Shown here piece by piece: positions 1-7,529 of a stretch of DNA of 8,581 nt. This DNA comes from an uncultured Haemophilus sp. (GTDB lineage Bacteria > Pseudomonadota > Gammaproteobacteria > Enterobacterales > Pasteurellaceae). Under the pieces are notes generated by a model. That model had not been told where the DNA came from. It ran no database searches and was given only the letters and a program-made list of their open reading frames with translations. The DNA is taken from NCBI GenBank assembly GCA_902482195.1, contig CABSZQ010000033.1, positions 1 to 8,581 on the forward strand, given 5' to 3'. Made by a program: the position numbers and the translations under genes. The number at the start of each line of letters is the position of its first letter. Position 1 is the first letter of the stretch.

Positions 1-1485
1 GCTTATAATGCGTTGGATTTTGATGATTTGATTATGTTGCCGACCTTACTTTTCAAACAGAACGCAGAAGTGCGGTCAAAATGGCAGGAGAAAATCCGCT
101 ATTTGTTGGTGGATGAATATCAAGATACCAATACTAGCCAATATGAACTGATTAAATTACTGGTAGGCGAGCGAGCTTGCTTTACGGTGGTGGGGGATGA
201 CGATCAATCCATTTATTCTTGGCGAGGTGCTCGTCCCCAAAATATGGTGCGCTTGCGTGATGATTTTCCGCGTTTGCAAGTCATTAAATTAGAACAAAAT
301 TATCGTTCCACTCATCGTATTTTGCATTGTGCCAACATTTTGATTGATAACAACGAGCACGTGTTCGACAAAAAGCTCTTTTCCAACTTGGGCGAAGGTG
401 AAAAACTGCAAGTCATTGAAGCGAAAAATGAAGAGCATGAAGCCGAACGGATTGTGGCGGAATTAATCGCTCATCGTTTTAGCCGTAAAACGAAATTCAA
501 GGATTATGCGATTTTATATCGCGGTAACCATCAATCCCGTCTATTAGAAAAAGTGCTTATGCAAAACCGCATTCCGTACAAAATTTCTGGTGGAACGTCT
601 TTTTTCTCTCGTGCTGAAATTAAGGACATGATGGCCTATTTGCGTTTGGTGGTGAATCAAGATGATGATGCAGCTTTCTTACGTATCGTGAATACACCAA
701 AACGGGAAATTGGTACAGCAACTCTACAAAAATTAGGTGAATTGGCACAGGAAAAACATATCAGCTTATTTGAGGCAATTTTTGAGTTTGAACTGATGCA
801 ACGTGTGACACCAAAAGCCTATGATGCGTTGCAAAAATTTGGTCGTTGGATTGTGGAGTTGAACGATCAAAGTTTGCGTTCCGATCCTGAAACCGCTGTG
901 CGTTCGTTACTTTCTTCATTGCATTACGAAGAATATTTGTATGAATATGCCACCAGCCCTAAAGCCGCAGAAATGCAAAGTAAAAACGTGGCAACCTTAT
1001 TTAGCTGGGTAGAGGATATGCTTAAAGGCGATGAGGTGAATGAGCCGATGACTTTAAACCAAGTAGTCACTCGTTTAACACTACGTGACATGATGGAACG
1101 CGGTGAAGATGATGACGAGAGCGATCAAGTGCAATTAATGACATTGCATGCCTCCAAAGGTTTAGAGTTTCCCCATGTGTATTTAATCGGTATGGAAGAA
1201 GGGATTTTACCTCATCAAACCAGTATTGATGAAGATAATGTGGAAGAAGAACGCCGCCTAGCCTATGTGGGCATTACGCGAGCACAACAAACGCTCACAT
1301 TTTCCCTTTGCCGTGAACGACGTCAGTTTGGCGAGTTAATTCGCCCAGAGCCGAGTCGTTTCTTGGCTGAGTTGCCACAAGATGATGTGCAATGGGAAAA
1401 AGATAAGCCAAAATTAACGGCAGAGCAGAAGCAACAACAAACTTCTAGTCAGCTTGATCGTCTGCGGGCAATTTTAAAAGGCTAG
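1..1485 (+). CDS. rep: ATP-dependent DNA helicase Rep, 3' part (N-terminus outside window)
   Basis: This is the last 494 codons of a superfamily 1A, 3'-5' DNA helicase. Rep helps replication forks pass bound proteins and restarts stalled forks. The reading frame is already open at base 1 (A-Y-N-A-L-D-F-D-D), so the gene starts upstream; E. coli Rep has 673 residues, so roughly the first 180 are missing, including the Walker A motif. Helicase motifs appear in order: DEYQD (motif II, fragment residues 38-42), [13 protein letters not shown] (motif III), QNYRST (motif IV), a long block ending in [10 protein letters not shown] (motif V), and [11 protein letters not shown] (motif VI). [16 protein letters not shown] and TPKREIG match E. 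coli Rep closely and separate it from UvrD and PcrA. A perfect uptake signal core lies inside the gene at 68-76. The frame is intact to the TAG stop, and a USS-type hairpin follows after about 15 bases. Confidence 0.96.
   Translation, partial: AYNALDFDDLIMLPTLLFKQNAEVRSKWQEKIRYLLVDEYQDTNTSQYELIKLLVGERACFTVVGDDDQSIYSWRGARPQNMVRLRDDFPRLQVIKLEQNYRSTHRILHCANILIDNNEHVFDKKLFSNLGEGEKLQVIEAKNEEHEAERIVAELIAHRFSRKTKFKDYAILYRGNHQSRLLEKVLMQNRIPYKISGGTSFFSRAEIKDMMAYLRLVVNQDDDAAFLRIVNTPKREIGTATLQKLGELAQEKHISLFEAIFEFELMQRVTPKAYDALQKFGRWIVELNDQSLRSDPETAVRSLLSSLHYEEYLYEYATSPKAAEMQSKNVATLFSWVEDMLKGDEVNEPMTLNQVVTRLTLRDMMERGEDDDESDQVQLMTLHASKGLEFPHVYLIGMEEGILPHQTSIDEDNVEEERRLAYVGITRAQQTLTFSLCRERRQFGELIRPEPSRFLAELPQDDVQWEKDKPKLTAEQKQQQTSSQLDRLRAILKG
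68..76 (+). repeat. DNA uptake signal sequence (USS) core within rep
   Basis: Perfect AAGTGCGGT core followed by TCAAAA, the Hin-type uptake signal recognised by the competence machinery of Haemophilus and its relatives. It lies in coding sequence, where it spells Glu-Val-Arg-Ser. Confidence 0.85.
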
Positions 1486-1499
1486 AGATGATAAAAATT

Positions 1500-1541
1500 A
1501 AAGTACGGTGAGAAATTTATTTGTTTTTTCAACCGCACTTT
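1500..1541 (+). terminator. USS-type inverted-repeat terminator after rep
   Basis: AAAGTACGGT (1500-1509) faces ACCGCACTTT (1532-1541). The right arm carries a perfect USS core on the minus strand. The left arm has one substitution (A at 1505 where the USS has G), giving a single A-C mismatch in a 10-bp stem. The stem can be extended inward by GAGAAA against the TTTTTTC run if A1531 is bulged. The right arm ends in TTT, and the sequence continues TATTTATG. Paired USSs acting as terminators are common in Haemophilus. The imperfect stem makes termination efficiency uncertain. Confidence 0.6.
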
Positions 1542-1597
1542 ATTTATGCAAAATGTAGATAAATCAAGCAACCAAAACGGCTTTTACAAAAAATGAT

Positions 1598-1625
1598 TTG
1601 ACTTATTTTCAAAAAAACGTATTAT
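1598..1625 (+). promoter_or_regulatory. Promoter for the tRNA-Ser/Arg cluster
   Basis: -35 TTGACT (1598-1603) and -10 TATTAT (1620-1625) are separated by 16 bases, each one mismatch from the sigma-70 consensus. The predicted transcription start, near 1632, lies about 14 bases before the mature 5' end of the tRNA-Ser. This is as expected for a stable-RNA operon with a short leader removed by RNase P. Confidence 0.7.
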
Positions 1626-1645
1626 ACCGCCCACAAACCGATTGT

Positions 1646-1739
1646 GGTGAGATGGCCGAGTAGGCTGAAGGCGCTCCCCTGCTAAGGGAGTATGGGGTCA
1701 AAAACTCCATCGAGGGTTCGAATCCCTCTCTCACCGCCA
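1646..1739 (+). tRNA. serX: tRNA-Ser (anticodon GCU)
   Basis: Class II tRNA of 94 bases with an encoded CCA end. The acceptor stem GGTGAGA (1646-1652) pairs with TCTCACC (1729-1735), followed by discriminator G1736 and CCA. The anticodon stem CTCCC (1674-1678) pairs with GGGAG (1686-1690) around the loop CTGCTAA, giving anticodon GCT at 1681-1683, which reads AGC and AGU. The long variable arm (TATGGGGTC..ACTCCATCG) is typical of serine tRNAs. The T arm is GAGGG-TTCGAAT-CCCTC. It is the first gene of a three-tRNA cluster behind the promoter at 1598-1625. The symbol is used by analogy only. Confidence 0.97.
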
Positions 1740-1763
1740 TTTGTTGTTAGTTTTATTTATTCT

Positions 1764-1840
1764 GCACCCGTAGCTCAGCTGGATAGAGTACTCGGCTACG
1801 AACCGAGCGGTCAGAGGTTCGAATCCTCTCGGGTGCGCCA
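1764..1840 (+). tRNA. tRNA-Arg (anticodon ACG), copy 1
   Basis: Standard 77-base tRNA with encoded CCA. The acceptor GCACCCG (1764-1770) pairs with CGGGTGC (1830-1836), discriminator G1837. The anticodon stem CTCGG/CCGAG encloses CTACGAA, giving anticodon ACG at 1798-1800. The A is normally deaminated to inosine by TadA, so this tRNA reads CGU, CGC and CGA. The T stem is AGAGG/CCTCT. It lies 24 bases after tRNA-Ser with no separate promoter visible, so it is probably co-transcribed. Confidence 0.97.
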
Positions 1841-1893
1841 TTTTAAATCGACTCTATCAGTTAAAATGGTCACGAAGAATAAAACATCACTAC

Positions 1894-1970
1894 GCACCCG
1901 TAGCTCAGCTGGATAGAGTACTCGGCTACGAACCGAGCGGTCAAAGGTTCGAATCCTTTCGGGTGCGCCA
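1894..1970 (+). tRNA. tRNA-Arg (anticodon ACG), copy 2
   Basis: Second copy of the same 77-base tRNA, starting 53 bases after copy 1 ends. It is identical except for two bases in the T stem: G1814 of copy 1 is A1944 here, and C1828 is T1958. The two positions pair with each other, so a G-C pair has become A-U and the fold is kept. Anticodon ACG is at 1928-1930 and the CCA end is encoded. I see no convincing intrinsic terminator between 1971 and 2022, before the convergent gene. Confidence 0.97.
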
Positions 1971-2022
1971 TCTTCTTTCTTCAAACTTTCTGTTTATCAA
2001 AAACAATTAACGCTTTATTTGG

Positions 2023-2703
2023 TTATTTTTCTCGATCATCAATAGTTTTTAATAAATAATTTCCTTGTATGTCTGTGACACTTCTAAAACCGACATTCGT
2101 GATTTTATAAGGGAAATTTGTCTTGTATTCGACGTTATCGTGGTGATGGCCATGGAAAACATGTCTTACCCCTAATTTTTCTGCGAGTTGATTAATCACA
2201 CGAAATCCCATTGGATGGGGTTTCGGTGCTTCATGGCAAATTAGAATATCGGCTTGCTCATTTTCAATGGCTTCGATATCAGAAGGGAAAATAGACGTGC
2301 GATGACGCAATGGTACACCGCCACGCCAAATTTTTTCTTGCGGGCTATATTGGCAATAGTGGATAGGGTCAAAATACATCGGCTTATTGGGGGGCATCCA
2401 GATTTGTCCTCGGAATACGCCACCTAAGCCGGCAATGCGTTGACCTTGGATTTCAACAACACGATTATGCAAATTACGCAATTTCCAATGAGTCCCCCAA
2501 ATCGCCTCAAATGCAGCAACGGTTTTGCTGTCATGATTACCGTGAATAAACCAAATATCACAATGTTGTGCGAGTTTATCTAATTCATCAGACGAAGAAA
2601 GTTGCAAGTCGCCCAAAATAATCAGGGCAACGTTGTCATTTTCTTGCACGAAAGGATAAAGATGTTCATAACTTCCGTGCGGATCGCCTGCGAATAAAAT
2701 CAT
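2023..2703 (-). CDS. Calcineurin-like metallophosphoesterase, cotranscribed with nadR
   Basis: A 226-residue cytoplasmic protein (no signal peptide, no membrane segment) of the calcineurin-like metallophosphoesterase superfamily. These enzymes use a two-metal centre to hydrolyse phosphomono- or diesters. The metal ligands are visible: G6-D7-P-H9-G (motif I), G31-D32 (motif II), G55-N56-H57-D58 (motif III), H157 (ICHEAP) and G185-H186-H187-H188 (GHxH motif). Motif II reads GDLQ rather than the GDxVDRG of Ser/Thr phosphatases and diadenosine tetraphosphatase, so the substrate is probably different and I cannot name it. The ATG follows the nadR stop after one base with only a weak GAGAAA ribosome site, suggesting translational coupling to nadR. 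The protein ends just before the convergent tRNA cluster. A role in nucleotide or cofactor metabolism is inferred from the neighbour only. Confidence 0.88.
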   Translation of the reverse strand: MILFAGDPHGSYEHLYPFVQENDNVALIILGDLQLSSSDELDKLAQHCDIWFIHGNHDSKTVAAFEAIWGTHWKLRNLHNRVVEIQGQRIAGLGGVFRGQIWMPPNKPMYFDPIHYCQYSPQEKIWRGGVPLRHRTSIFPSDIEAIENEQADILICHEAPKPHPMGFRVINQLAEKLGVRHVFHGHHHDNVEYKTNFPYKITNVGFRSVTDIQGNYLLKTIDDREK

Positions 2704-2704
2704 T

Positions 2705-3859
<1,155 letters not shown>

Positions 3860-3861
3860 CT

Positions 3862-3890
3862 ATTTTATGCAATCTTTGTGCAAATAAAAA
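3862..3890 (-). promoter_or_regulatory. Candidate nadR promoter
   Basis: On the minus strand, -10 TAAAAT (3862-3867) lies 17 bases from a weak -35 TTTTTA (3885-3890). Transcription would start near 3855, leaving a leader of about 40 bases. The -10 is one mismatch from consensus and the -35 matches only half. No riboswitch-like structure is apparent in the leader. Confidence 0.4.
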
Positions 3891-3930
3891 CATTTTTCAT
3901 TGAATGATTTTTTACAGCGACATTTTACGT

Positions 3931-3936
3931 TATACT
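3931..3936 (+). promoter_or_regulatory. -10 element of the ribB promoter
   Basis: TATACT, preceded by ACGT, sits about 10 bases before the 5' strand of riboswitch helix P1, which is where it should be. The -35 box is unclear: TTTACA (3911-3916) is the best match but leaves only 14 bases of spacing, and TTTTTA (3909-3914) gives 16. It is divergent from the nadR promoter, with about 65 bases between the -10 boxes. Confidence 0.5.
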
Positions 3937-3945
3937 ACGACCTGC

Positions 3946-4112
3946 ATTCTCAGGGCAGGGTGAAATTCCCTACCGGTGGTGACAGCCCACGAGCACTTAA
4001 AAGTGCGGTCAATTTTTATTGCGTTTTACAAAATTGTTTCGCTTTGTACTTTTAAGGTTAGCAGATTTGGTGAAATTCCAAAGCCGACAGTATAGTCTGG
4101 ATGAAAGAGAAT
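3946..4112 (+). ncRNA. FMN riboswitch (RFN element) upstream of ribB
   Basis: An aptamer that binds flavin mononucleotide and lowers expression of the downstream riboflavin gene. The conserved core is easy to read: CAGGGCAGGGTGAAATTCCC then ACCGGTGG, AGCCCACGAGC (P2-P3 region), TTAGCAGATTTGGTGAAATTCC and AAAGCCGACAG (P5-P6), and TCTGGATGAAAGAGAAT. Helix P1 closes with ATTCTC (3946-3951) against GAGAAT (4107-4112). The variable P4 arm is unusually informative: CTTAAAAGT (3996-4004) pairs perfectly with ACTTTTAAG (4048-4056), then GCG/CGC (4005-4007 with 4040-4042), then CAATTTT/AAAATTG (4010-4016 with 4030-4036). Its 5' strand contains a full DNA uptake signal. Position directly upstream of ribB is the standard genomic context. 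Confidence 0.96.
4001..4009 (+). repeat. USS core inside the riboswitch P4 arm
   Basis: Perfect AAGTGCGGT followed by CAATTTTTATT, which also matches the A/T-rich flank of the extended Hin-type uptake signal. It forms part of the 5' strand of riboswitch helix P4. Confidence 0.85.
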
Positions 4113-4114
4113 AA

Positions 4115-4149
4115 AACGGATTGGGTTCCCAATTCCGTTCTATTTATTT
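4115..4149 (+). terminator. Terminator-like hairpin in the ribB leader (riboswitch expression platform)
   Basis: AACGG (4115-4119) plus ATTGG (4120-4124) pairs with CCAAT (4129-4133) plus CCGTT (4135-4139), with one bulged T at 4134 and a small GTTC loop. The stem is followed by CTATTTATTT. It begins 3 bases after aptamer helix P1 and lies 55 bases before the ribB ATG. This is what is expected of a transcriptional expression platform, in which FMN binding lets the terminator form. The U-tract is interrupted, so control could also be partly translational. I could not identify a clean antiterminator by eye. Confidence 0.6.
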
Positions 4150-4192
4150 GCATTTCTCAGCCCTGATTCTGGTTAATTTTAACGTAACAACA

Positions 4193-4197
4193 AAGGA
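4193..4197 (+). promoter_or_regulatory. Ribosome binding site of ribB (decides the start)
   Basis: AAGGA lies 7 bases before the ATG at 4205. It fixes the start there; the frame is open upstream to an ATG at 4121, but that lies inside the leader hairpin. Confidence 0.85.
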
Positions 4198-4204
4198 AAT
4201 TACG

Positions 4205-4852
4205 ATGAATCAGTCAATTTTATCTGCATTTGGTACGACCGGTGAAGAACGGGTAATTAACGCATTAAATGCATGCAAACAAGGCAATGGTGTGTTGGTA
4301 TTGGATGATGAAGATCGCGAAAATGAAGGCGATTTAATTTTCCCTGCAGAAACGATTACACCAGAACAAATGGCAAAACTTATTCGTTATGGCAGTGGTA
4401 TTGTGTGTTTATGTATCACCGATGAACAATGTAAACAACTTGATTTGCCACCGATGGTTGAGCATAACAATAGTGTCAATAAAACCGCGTTTACCGTGAC
4501 GATTGAAGCGGCAGAAGGTGTGTCAACAGGTGTATCAGCACAAGATCGCGTCACCACAATCAAAGCTGCAATTGCAGATCAGGCGAAACCGACAGATCTT
4601 CATCGACCTGGGCATGTTTTCCCATTACGTGCCGCAGAAGGCGGCGTTTTAGCGCGTCGGGGTCATACTGAAGCCTCAGTTGATTTAGCACGTTTAAGTG
4701 GTTTTAAACCAGCGGGCGTGATTTGTGAAATCACGAATGATGATGGCACCATGGCTCGCGCTGCAGAAATTATCGAATTTGCGAAAAAATTTGGTTATTC
4801 GGTGTTAACAATTGAAGATTTAGTGGCATATCGTCAAAAACATCAGTGCTAA
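4205..4852 (+). CDS. ribB: 3,4-dihydroxy-2-butanone 4-phosphate synthase RibB
   Basis: A 215-residue cytoplasmic enzyme (E. coli RibB has 217) that converts ribulose 5-phosphate to 3,4-dihydroxy-2-butanone 4-phosphate plus formate, supplying the xylene-ring carbons of riboflavin and hence FMN and FAD. The acidic active-site loop [10 protein letters not shown] is at residues 34-43. [10 protein letters not shown] (133-142), [14 protein letters not shown] (151-164) and [11 protein letters not shown] (171-181) are the other signature blocks and include the conserved His and Glu ligands. It ends at 215, so there is no GTP cyclohydrolase II fusion. The start is supported by AAGGA 7 bases upstream. 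It is a single-gene unit between its own FMN riboswitch and a strong bidirectional terminator, so the other riboflavin genes must lie elsewhere. Confidence 0.97.
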   Translation: MNQSILSAFGTTGEERVINALNACKQGNGVLVLDDEDRENEGDLIFPAETITPEQMAKLIRYGSGIVCLCITDEQCKQLDLPPMVEHNNSVNKTAFTVTIEAAEGVSTGVSAQDRVTTIKAAIADQAKPTDLHRPGHVFPLRAAEGGVLARRGHTEASVDLARLSGFKPAGVICEITNDDGTMARAAEIIEFAKKFGYSVLTIEDLVAYRQKHQC

Positions 4853-4870
4853 TTAAATACTCAGAAAACA

Positions 4871-4911
4871 AAAGTGCGGTCAGAAAATCTCTTAAATTCT
4901 GACCGCACTTT
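4871..4911. terminator. Bidirectional USS terminator between ribB and dusA
   Basis: A perfect 15-bp inverted repeat: AAAGTGCGGTCAGAA (4871-4885) against TTCTGACCGCACTTT (4897-4911), with an 11-base loop. Each arm contains a perfect USS core, one on each strand. T-rich sequence follows on both strands (TTTGCATTTT on plus, TTTTGTTTTCTGA on minus), so it can terminate both convergent units. Confidence 0.9.
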
Positions 4912-4922
4912 GCATTTTAGGC

Positions 4923-5909
4923 TTAATTGGTTTCCACAAAGCTTAATGCTGTTTCGACCACTTCGATTCCCGCACCTTGCTTAAAGGCATTTTCACTTAA
5001 ATAGCGTCGCCATTGTCTTGCCCCTTTGCAGTTTTGGAATGCACCGAGCATATGTCGAACGATATGATTTAAATAAACACCTTGGCTCAGTTGTTTTTCA
5101 ATATAAGGGAACATGGCTTCCACCGCTTGTCTTGGTGTGACGATATCCGCATTGGCATCAAAAAGCATTTGATCAACATAGCCTAACAATGACGGATTTT
5201 GATAAGCCTCACGCCCAACCATCACACCATCCACAAATTGCAAATGATGTTTCATTTCTTCGATAGTTTTAATGCCGCCATTAATTGCAATGGTCAACTG
5301 CGGGAAGTCTTTTTTCAATTGATAAACACGATCATAATCTAAAGGGGGAATCTCGCGATTCTCTTTTGGACTTAATCCTGAAAGCCAGGCTTTTCGTGCA
5401 TGAACAATAAATTCTTGGCAGCCTGCATGATGGACTTTTTCGATAAAACCGCAGAGAAATTCATAGCTATCCAAATCATCAATGCCGATACGCGTTTTCA
5501 CGGTCACAGGAATATTCACGACACGTTGCATTTCTGCAATACATTCTGCTACTAAATCTGCCTTTGCCATTAAGCAAGCACCAAACATACCATTTTGCAC
5601 GCGATCGGAAGGGCAGCCCACATTCAGATTAATTTCATGATAGCCTCTTTCTTCGGCTAATTTGGCACAATGTCTAAGTTGTGCGGGATCACTTCCGCCA
5701 AGTTGTAGGGCAACCGGGTTTTCTTGCAAATCAAAATCTAAATGATCGTATTTCGCATGAATAATGGCGGGAGCTGTAACCATTTCGGTATAAAGCAACG
5801 CATTTTTACTAAATTGACGATGAAAATAGCGGCAATGGCGTGTTGTCCAATCTAACATTGGGGCAACAGAAAAGCGGCCACGATAAAAGTGCGGTTGGTT
5901 TTCTGACAT
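4923..5909 (-). CDS. dusA: tRNA-dihydrouridine(20/20a) synthase DusA
   Basis: A 328-residue FMN-dependent oxidoreductase that reduces uridine to dihydrouridine in the tRNA D loop (U20/U20a in E. coli), using NADPH. It is a TIM-barrel flavoprotein. [17 protein letters not shown] (residues 15-31) is the DusA N-terminal signature. [20 protein letters not shown] (95-114) carries the catalytic cysteine C99. VKTR (137-140), [13 protein letters not shown] (169-181), INGGI (209-213) and VGREAYQNP (231-239) are FMN- and phosphate-binding blocks. The [14 protein letters not shown] stretch and overall length fit DusA rather than DusB or DusC. It starts 3 bases after the clcA stop, so it is probably translated from the same mRNA; its own ribosome site (AGAGA) is weak. 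It depends on FMN, the product of the pathway that ribB across the terminator feeds. Confidence 0.96.
   Translation of the reverse strand: MSENQPHFYRGRFSVAPMLDWTTRHCRYFHRQFSKNALLYTEMVTAPAIIHAKYDHLDFDLQENPVALQLGGSDPAQLRHCAKLAEERGYHEINLNVGCPSDRVQNGMFGACLMAKADLVAECIAEMQRVVNIPVTVKTRIGIDDLDSYEFLCGFIEKVHHAGCQEFIVHARKAWLSGLSPKENREIPPLDYDRVYQLKKDFPQLTIAINGGIKTIEEMKHHLQFVDGVMVGREAYQNPSLLGYVDQMLFDANADIVTPRQAVEAMFPYIEKQLSQGVYLNHIVRHMLGAFQNCKGARQWRRYLSENAFKQGAGIEVVETALSFVETN
5887..5895 (+). repeat. USS core within the 5' end of dusA
   Basis: Perfect AAGTGCGGT on the plus strand followed by TGGTTTTC. Read on the minus strand it encodes Pro-His-Phe near the DusA N-terminus (residues 6-8). Confidence 0.85.
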
Positions 5910-5912
5910 TTT

Positions 5913-7298
5913 TTATTTCTCTTGAATCTCGTTACGGCGAAGATCTTCTGCTTGTTGTTCCTGCATTCGTTGACGGAAACGTCCAGCCGCAAAGTGGTAA
6001 AAAGGTTTCGGACTAAATTGGCGCGAAATTATGGAGGCAATGATACTGGAAATCAAGAGCCAAATCAGCACAGGTTGAGCACCCGTCATTTCCATTACCA
6101 CTACGCTAGCTGTCACAGGAGATTGTGTCCCACCAGCTAAAAAGGCTGCCATACATAAAATAACCAAGAAACGTTGATCGACCATGCCGTTGCTGATTTC
6201 CCATAACATGGTACCAATACCCGCACCAGTGGTGAGAGACGGTGTAAAAATTCCGCCCGCAATGCCATTCCAATAAGTCGTAACCGTTGCGAAGAGTTTT
6301 AGGATCCCTACTTCAGGTGAAACGAGTTGCCCTTCTAATGCTCTGGCGACCACATCATAACCTGTTCCATAGGTTTGCCCTTCGCTGTAAGTACCCATCG
6401 CGGCAAGTACTAAACCGAGTAATAAGGCAATGTAAATGGGGTGTTTGCGGATCCAATCACGCCATTTGAGAGGAGACAGTCCTGCTAATCCTTTTGCAAG
6501 GAGTCGCCCAAATATACCGCCCAGTACGCCACAAACTACGCCACAAATAGCAAGCCAAAGATATAAATAGGGAATAGCTGTTGCACCTTTATAGGCTGGA
6601 AAGTAAGGGCTATTGCCTTGAATCGCCACTAAAATAAAACCGGCTGCTAATACACCAAGCAATACTCGGCGTTCCCAGCGTAACATCACGCCTCGACCAA
6701 GTTCTTCAATGGCAAAAATTACGCCAGCTAAAGGCGCATTAAAGGCAGCTGCAAGACCACCTGCTGCACCGGTTGCGATGAGTTCATTCGTACTTAATCC
6801 ACGGAAAGCAAAGTTGTATTTACGACAGAAATTTCCCCAAGCTAGCATGACTGCAGCACCCACTTGAACAGATGGGCCTTCACGTCCAACAGATGCACCG
6901 ATAACCATTGCAAAGAAAGTAAGTGGAATTTTCCAAATGGTTTGGCGAAATTCAACCAGTTTTGTTTTATAGCCACTGTAAGGAAGATTGATGGAGGCAA
7001 TTACTTGTGGAATACCGCTACCACCGACATAAGGTGTGTATTTGGCTGTAAACCAGGTAAGAAATGCAAGACCAAGTGGCAAGACGATCCAAACGGCGAG
7101 AGGGTATTTGGCAGACCAATAAGCATTAAATTCAAGTCCCATGTCAGCGAGTTTTGCAAATCCAAAGGAAAAAAGCGCAACAAATGTTGCACCAATCAGT
7201 AAGCATATAAACTCTAGGGTTTTATGAGAGATACGATGGGTTTGTCGAAGCTTTTTATGATAGAAATAACGTAAATGAAAAATGAATGAACGTAACAT
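5913..7298 (-). CDS. clcA: ClC-family chloride/proton antiporter (ClcA-like)
   Basis: A 461-residue inner-membrane protein of the ClC family with many hydrophobic segments. The three anion-selectivity motifs are present: GSGIP (residues 93-97, with S94 equivalent to E. coli S107), GREGP (138-142, with gating glutamate E140) and GGIFTP (348-353). Y434 (KPFYHF) matches the chloride-coordinating tyrosine. FAIEEL (195-200) keeps the internal proton glutamate (E199, E. coli E203), so an H+/Cl- exchanger is more likely than a passive channel. In E. coli such exchangers support extreme acid resistance. I chose the ATG at 7298 because a good promoter overlaps the longer frame (open to 7400), whose extra 34 residues would then not be transcribed. 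The ribosome site at 7298 is weak. There is no CBS domain. dusA follows 3 bases later. Confidence 0.92.
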   Translation of the reverse strand: MLRSFIFHLRYFYHKKLRQTHRISHKTLEFICLLIGATFVALFSFGFAKLADMGLEFNAYWSAKYPLAVWIVLPLGLAFLTWFTAKYTPYVGGSGIPQVIASINLPYSGYKTKLVEFRQTIWKIPLTFFAMVIGASVGREGPSVQVGAAVMLAWGNFCRKYNFAFRGLSTNELIATGAAGGLAAAFNAPLAGVIFAIEELGRGVMLRWERRVLLGVLAAGFILVAIQGNSPYFPAYKGATAIPYLYLWLAICGVVCGVLGGIFGRLLAKGLAGLSPLKWRDWIRKHPIYIALLLGLVLAAMGTYSEGQTYGTGYDVVARALEGQLVSPEVGILKLFATVTTYWNGIAGGIFTPSLTTGAGIGTMLWEISNGMVDQRFLVILCMAAFLAGGTQSPVTASVVVMEMTGAQPVLIWLLISSIIASIISRQFSPKPFYHFAAGRFRQRMQEQQAEDLRRNEIQEK

Positions 7299-7329
7299 AA
7301 TGATTGCCAACAAAATAATTCTGCTTGAA

Positions 7330-7358
7330 ATTATAAAACCCTGACTACATACAGGCAA
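7330..7358 (-). promoter_or_regulatory. Promoter of the clcA-dusA operon
   Basis: On the minus strand, -35 TTGCCT (7353-7358; four of six consensus bases) and a perfect -10 TATAAT (7330-7335) are separated by exactly 17 bases. Transcription would start near 7323, about 25 bases before the ATG at 7298. This placement makes 7298, not 7400, the likely start of clcA. Confidence 0.65.
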
Positions 7359-7433
7359 TTGATTTGGAAAAAGAGAGTTAAAATGAAATGAATTAAACAT
7401 CTTGAAGAGAATGTACTAAATGTAAAGATGGGA

Positions 7434-7489
7434 TGGAATAAGTTATTTAAAAATCATATAATTATAGAAAATCTCTTAAGTTAAGTCAG
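7434..7489. promoter_or_regulatory. Candidate divergent promoter pair sharing a palindromic -10
   Basis: TATAATTATA (7457-7466) is its own reverse complement, so each strand reads a perfect -10 TATAAT. On plus, TGGAAT (7434-7439) lies 17 bases upstream of 7457-7462 and would start transcription about 60 bases before the orphan gene at 7530. On minus, CTGACT (7484-7489, four of six -35 bases) lies 17 bases from 7461-7466 and would give clcA a second, longer leader. A nearer weak -10 for the orphan gene is TACACT at 7497-7502. Confidence 0.4.
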
Positions 7490-7529
7490 AATTCACTACA
7501 CTTAGATCAATAATTATAAGGATTCTATT

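Noticed and set aside
1692..1916. 74-codon open frame running through the tRNA cluster
   Set aside because: It overlaps three well-folded tRNA genes and its translation is simply tRNA sequence read as codons.
1646..1970. tRNA cluster as an integration site for a mobile element
   Set aside because: There is no integrase gene and no direct repeat of a tRNA 3' end; the two tRNA-Arg genes are complete tandem copies.
2241..2423. 60-codon minus-strand frame
   Set aside because: It lies inside the metallophosphoesterase gene in another frame.
4121..4204. Longer ribB start
   Set aside because: It begins inside the terminator-like hairpin of the riboswitch leader, and the family starts at the ATG at 4205, which has a good ribosome site.
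6864..7202. Plus- and minus-strand frames within clcA (also 5922-6140, 6287-6469, 7001-7195)
   Set aside because: They are other-frame shadows of the ClC transporter, with no ribosome site or recognisable protein.
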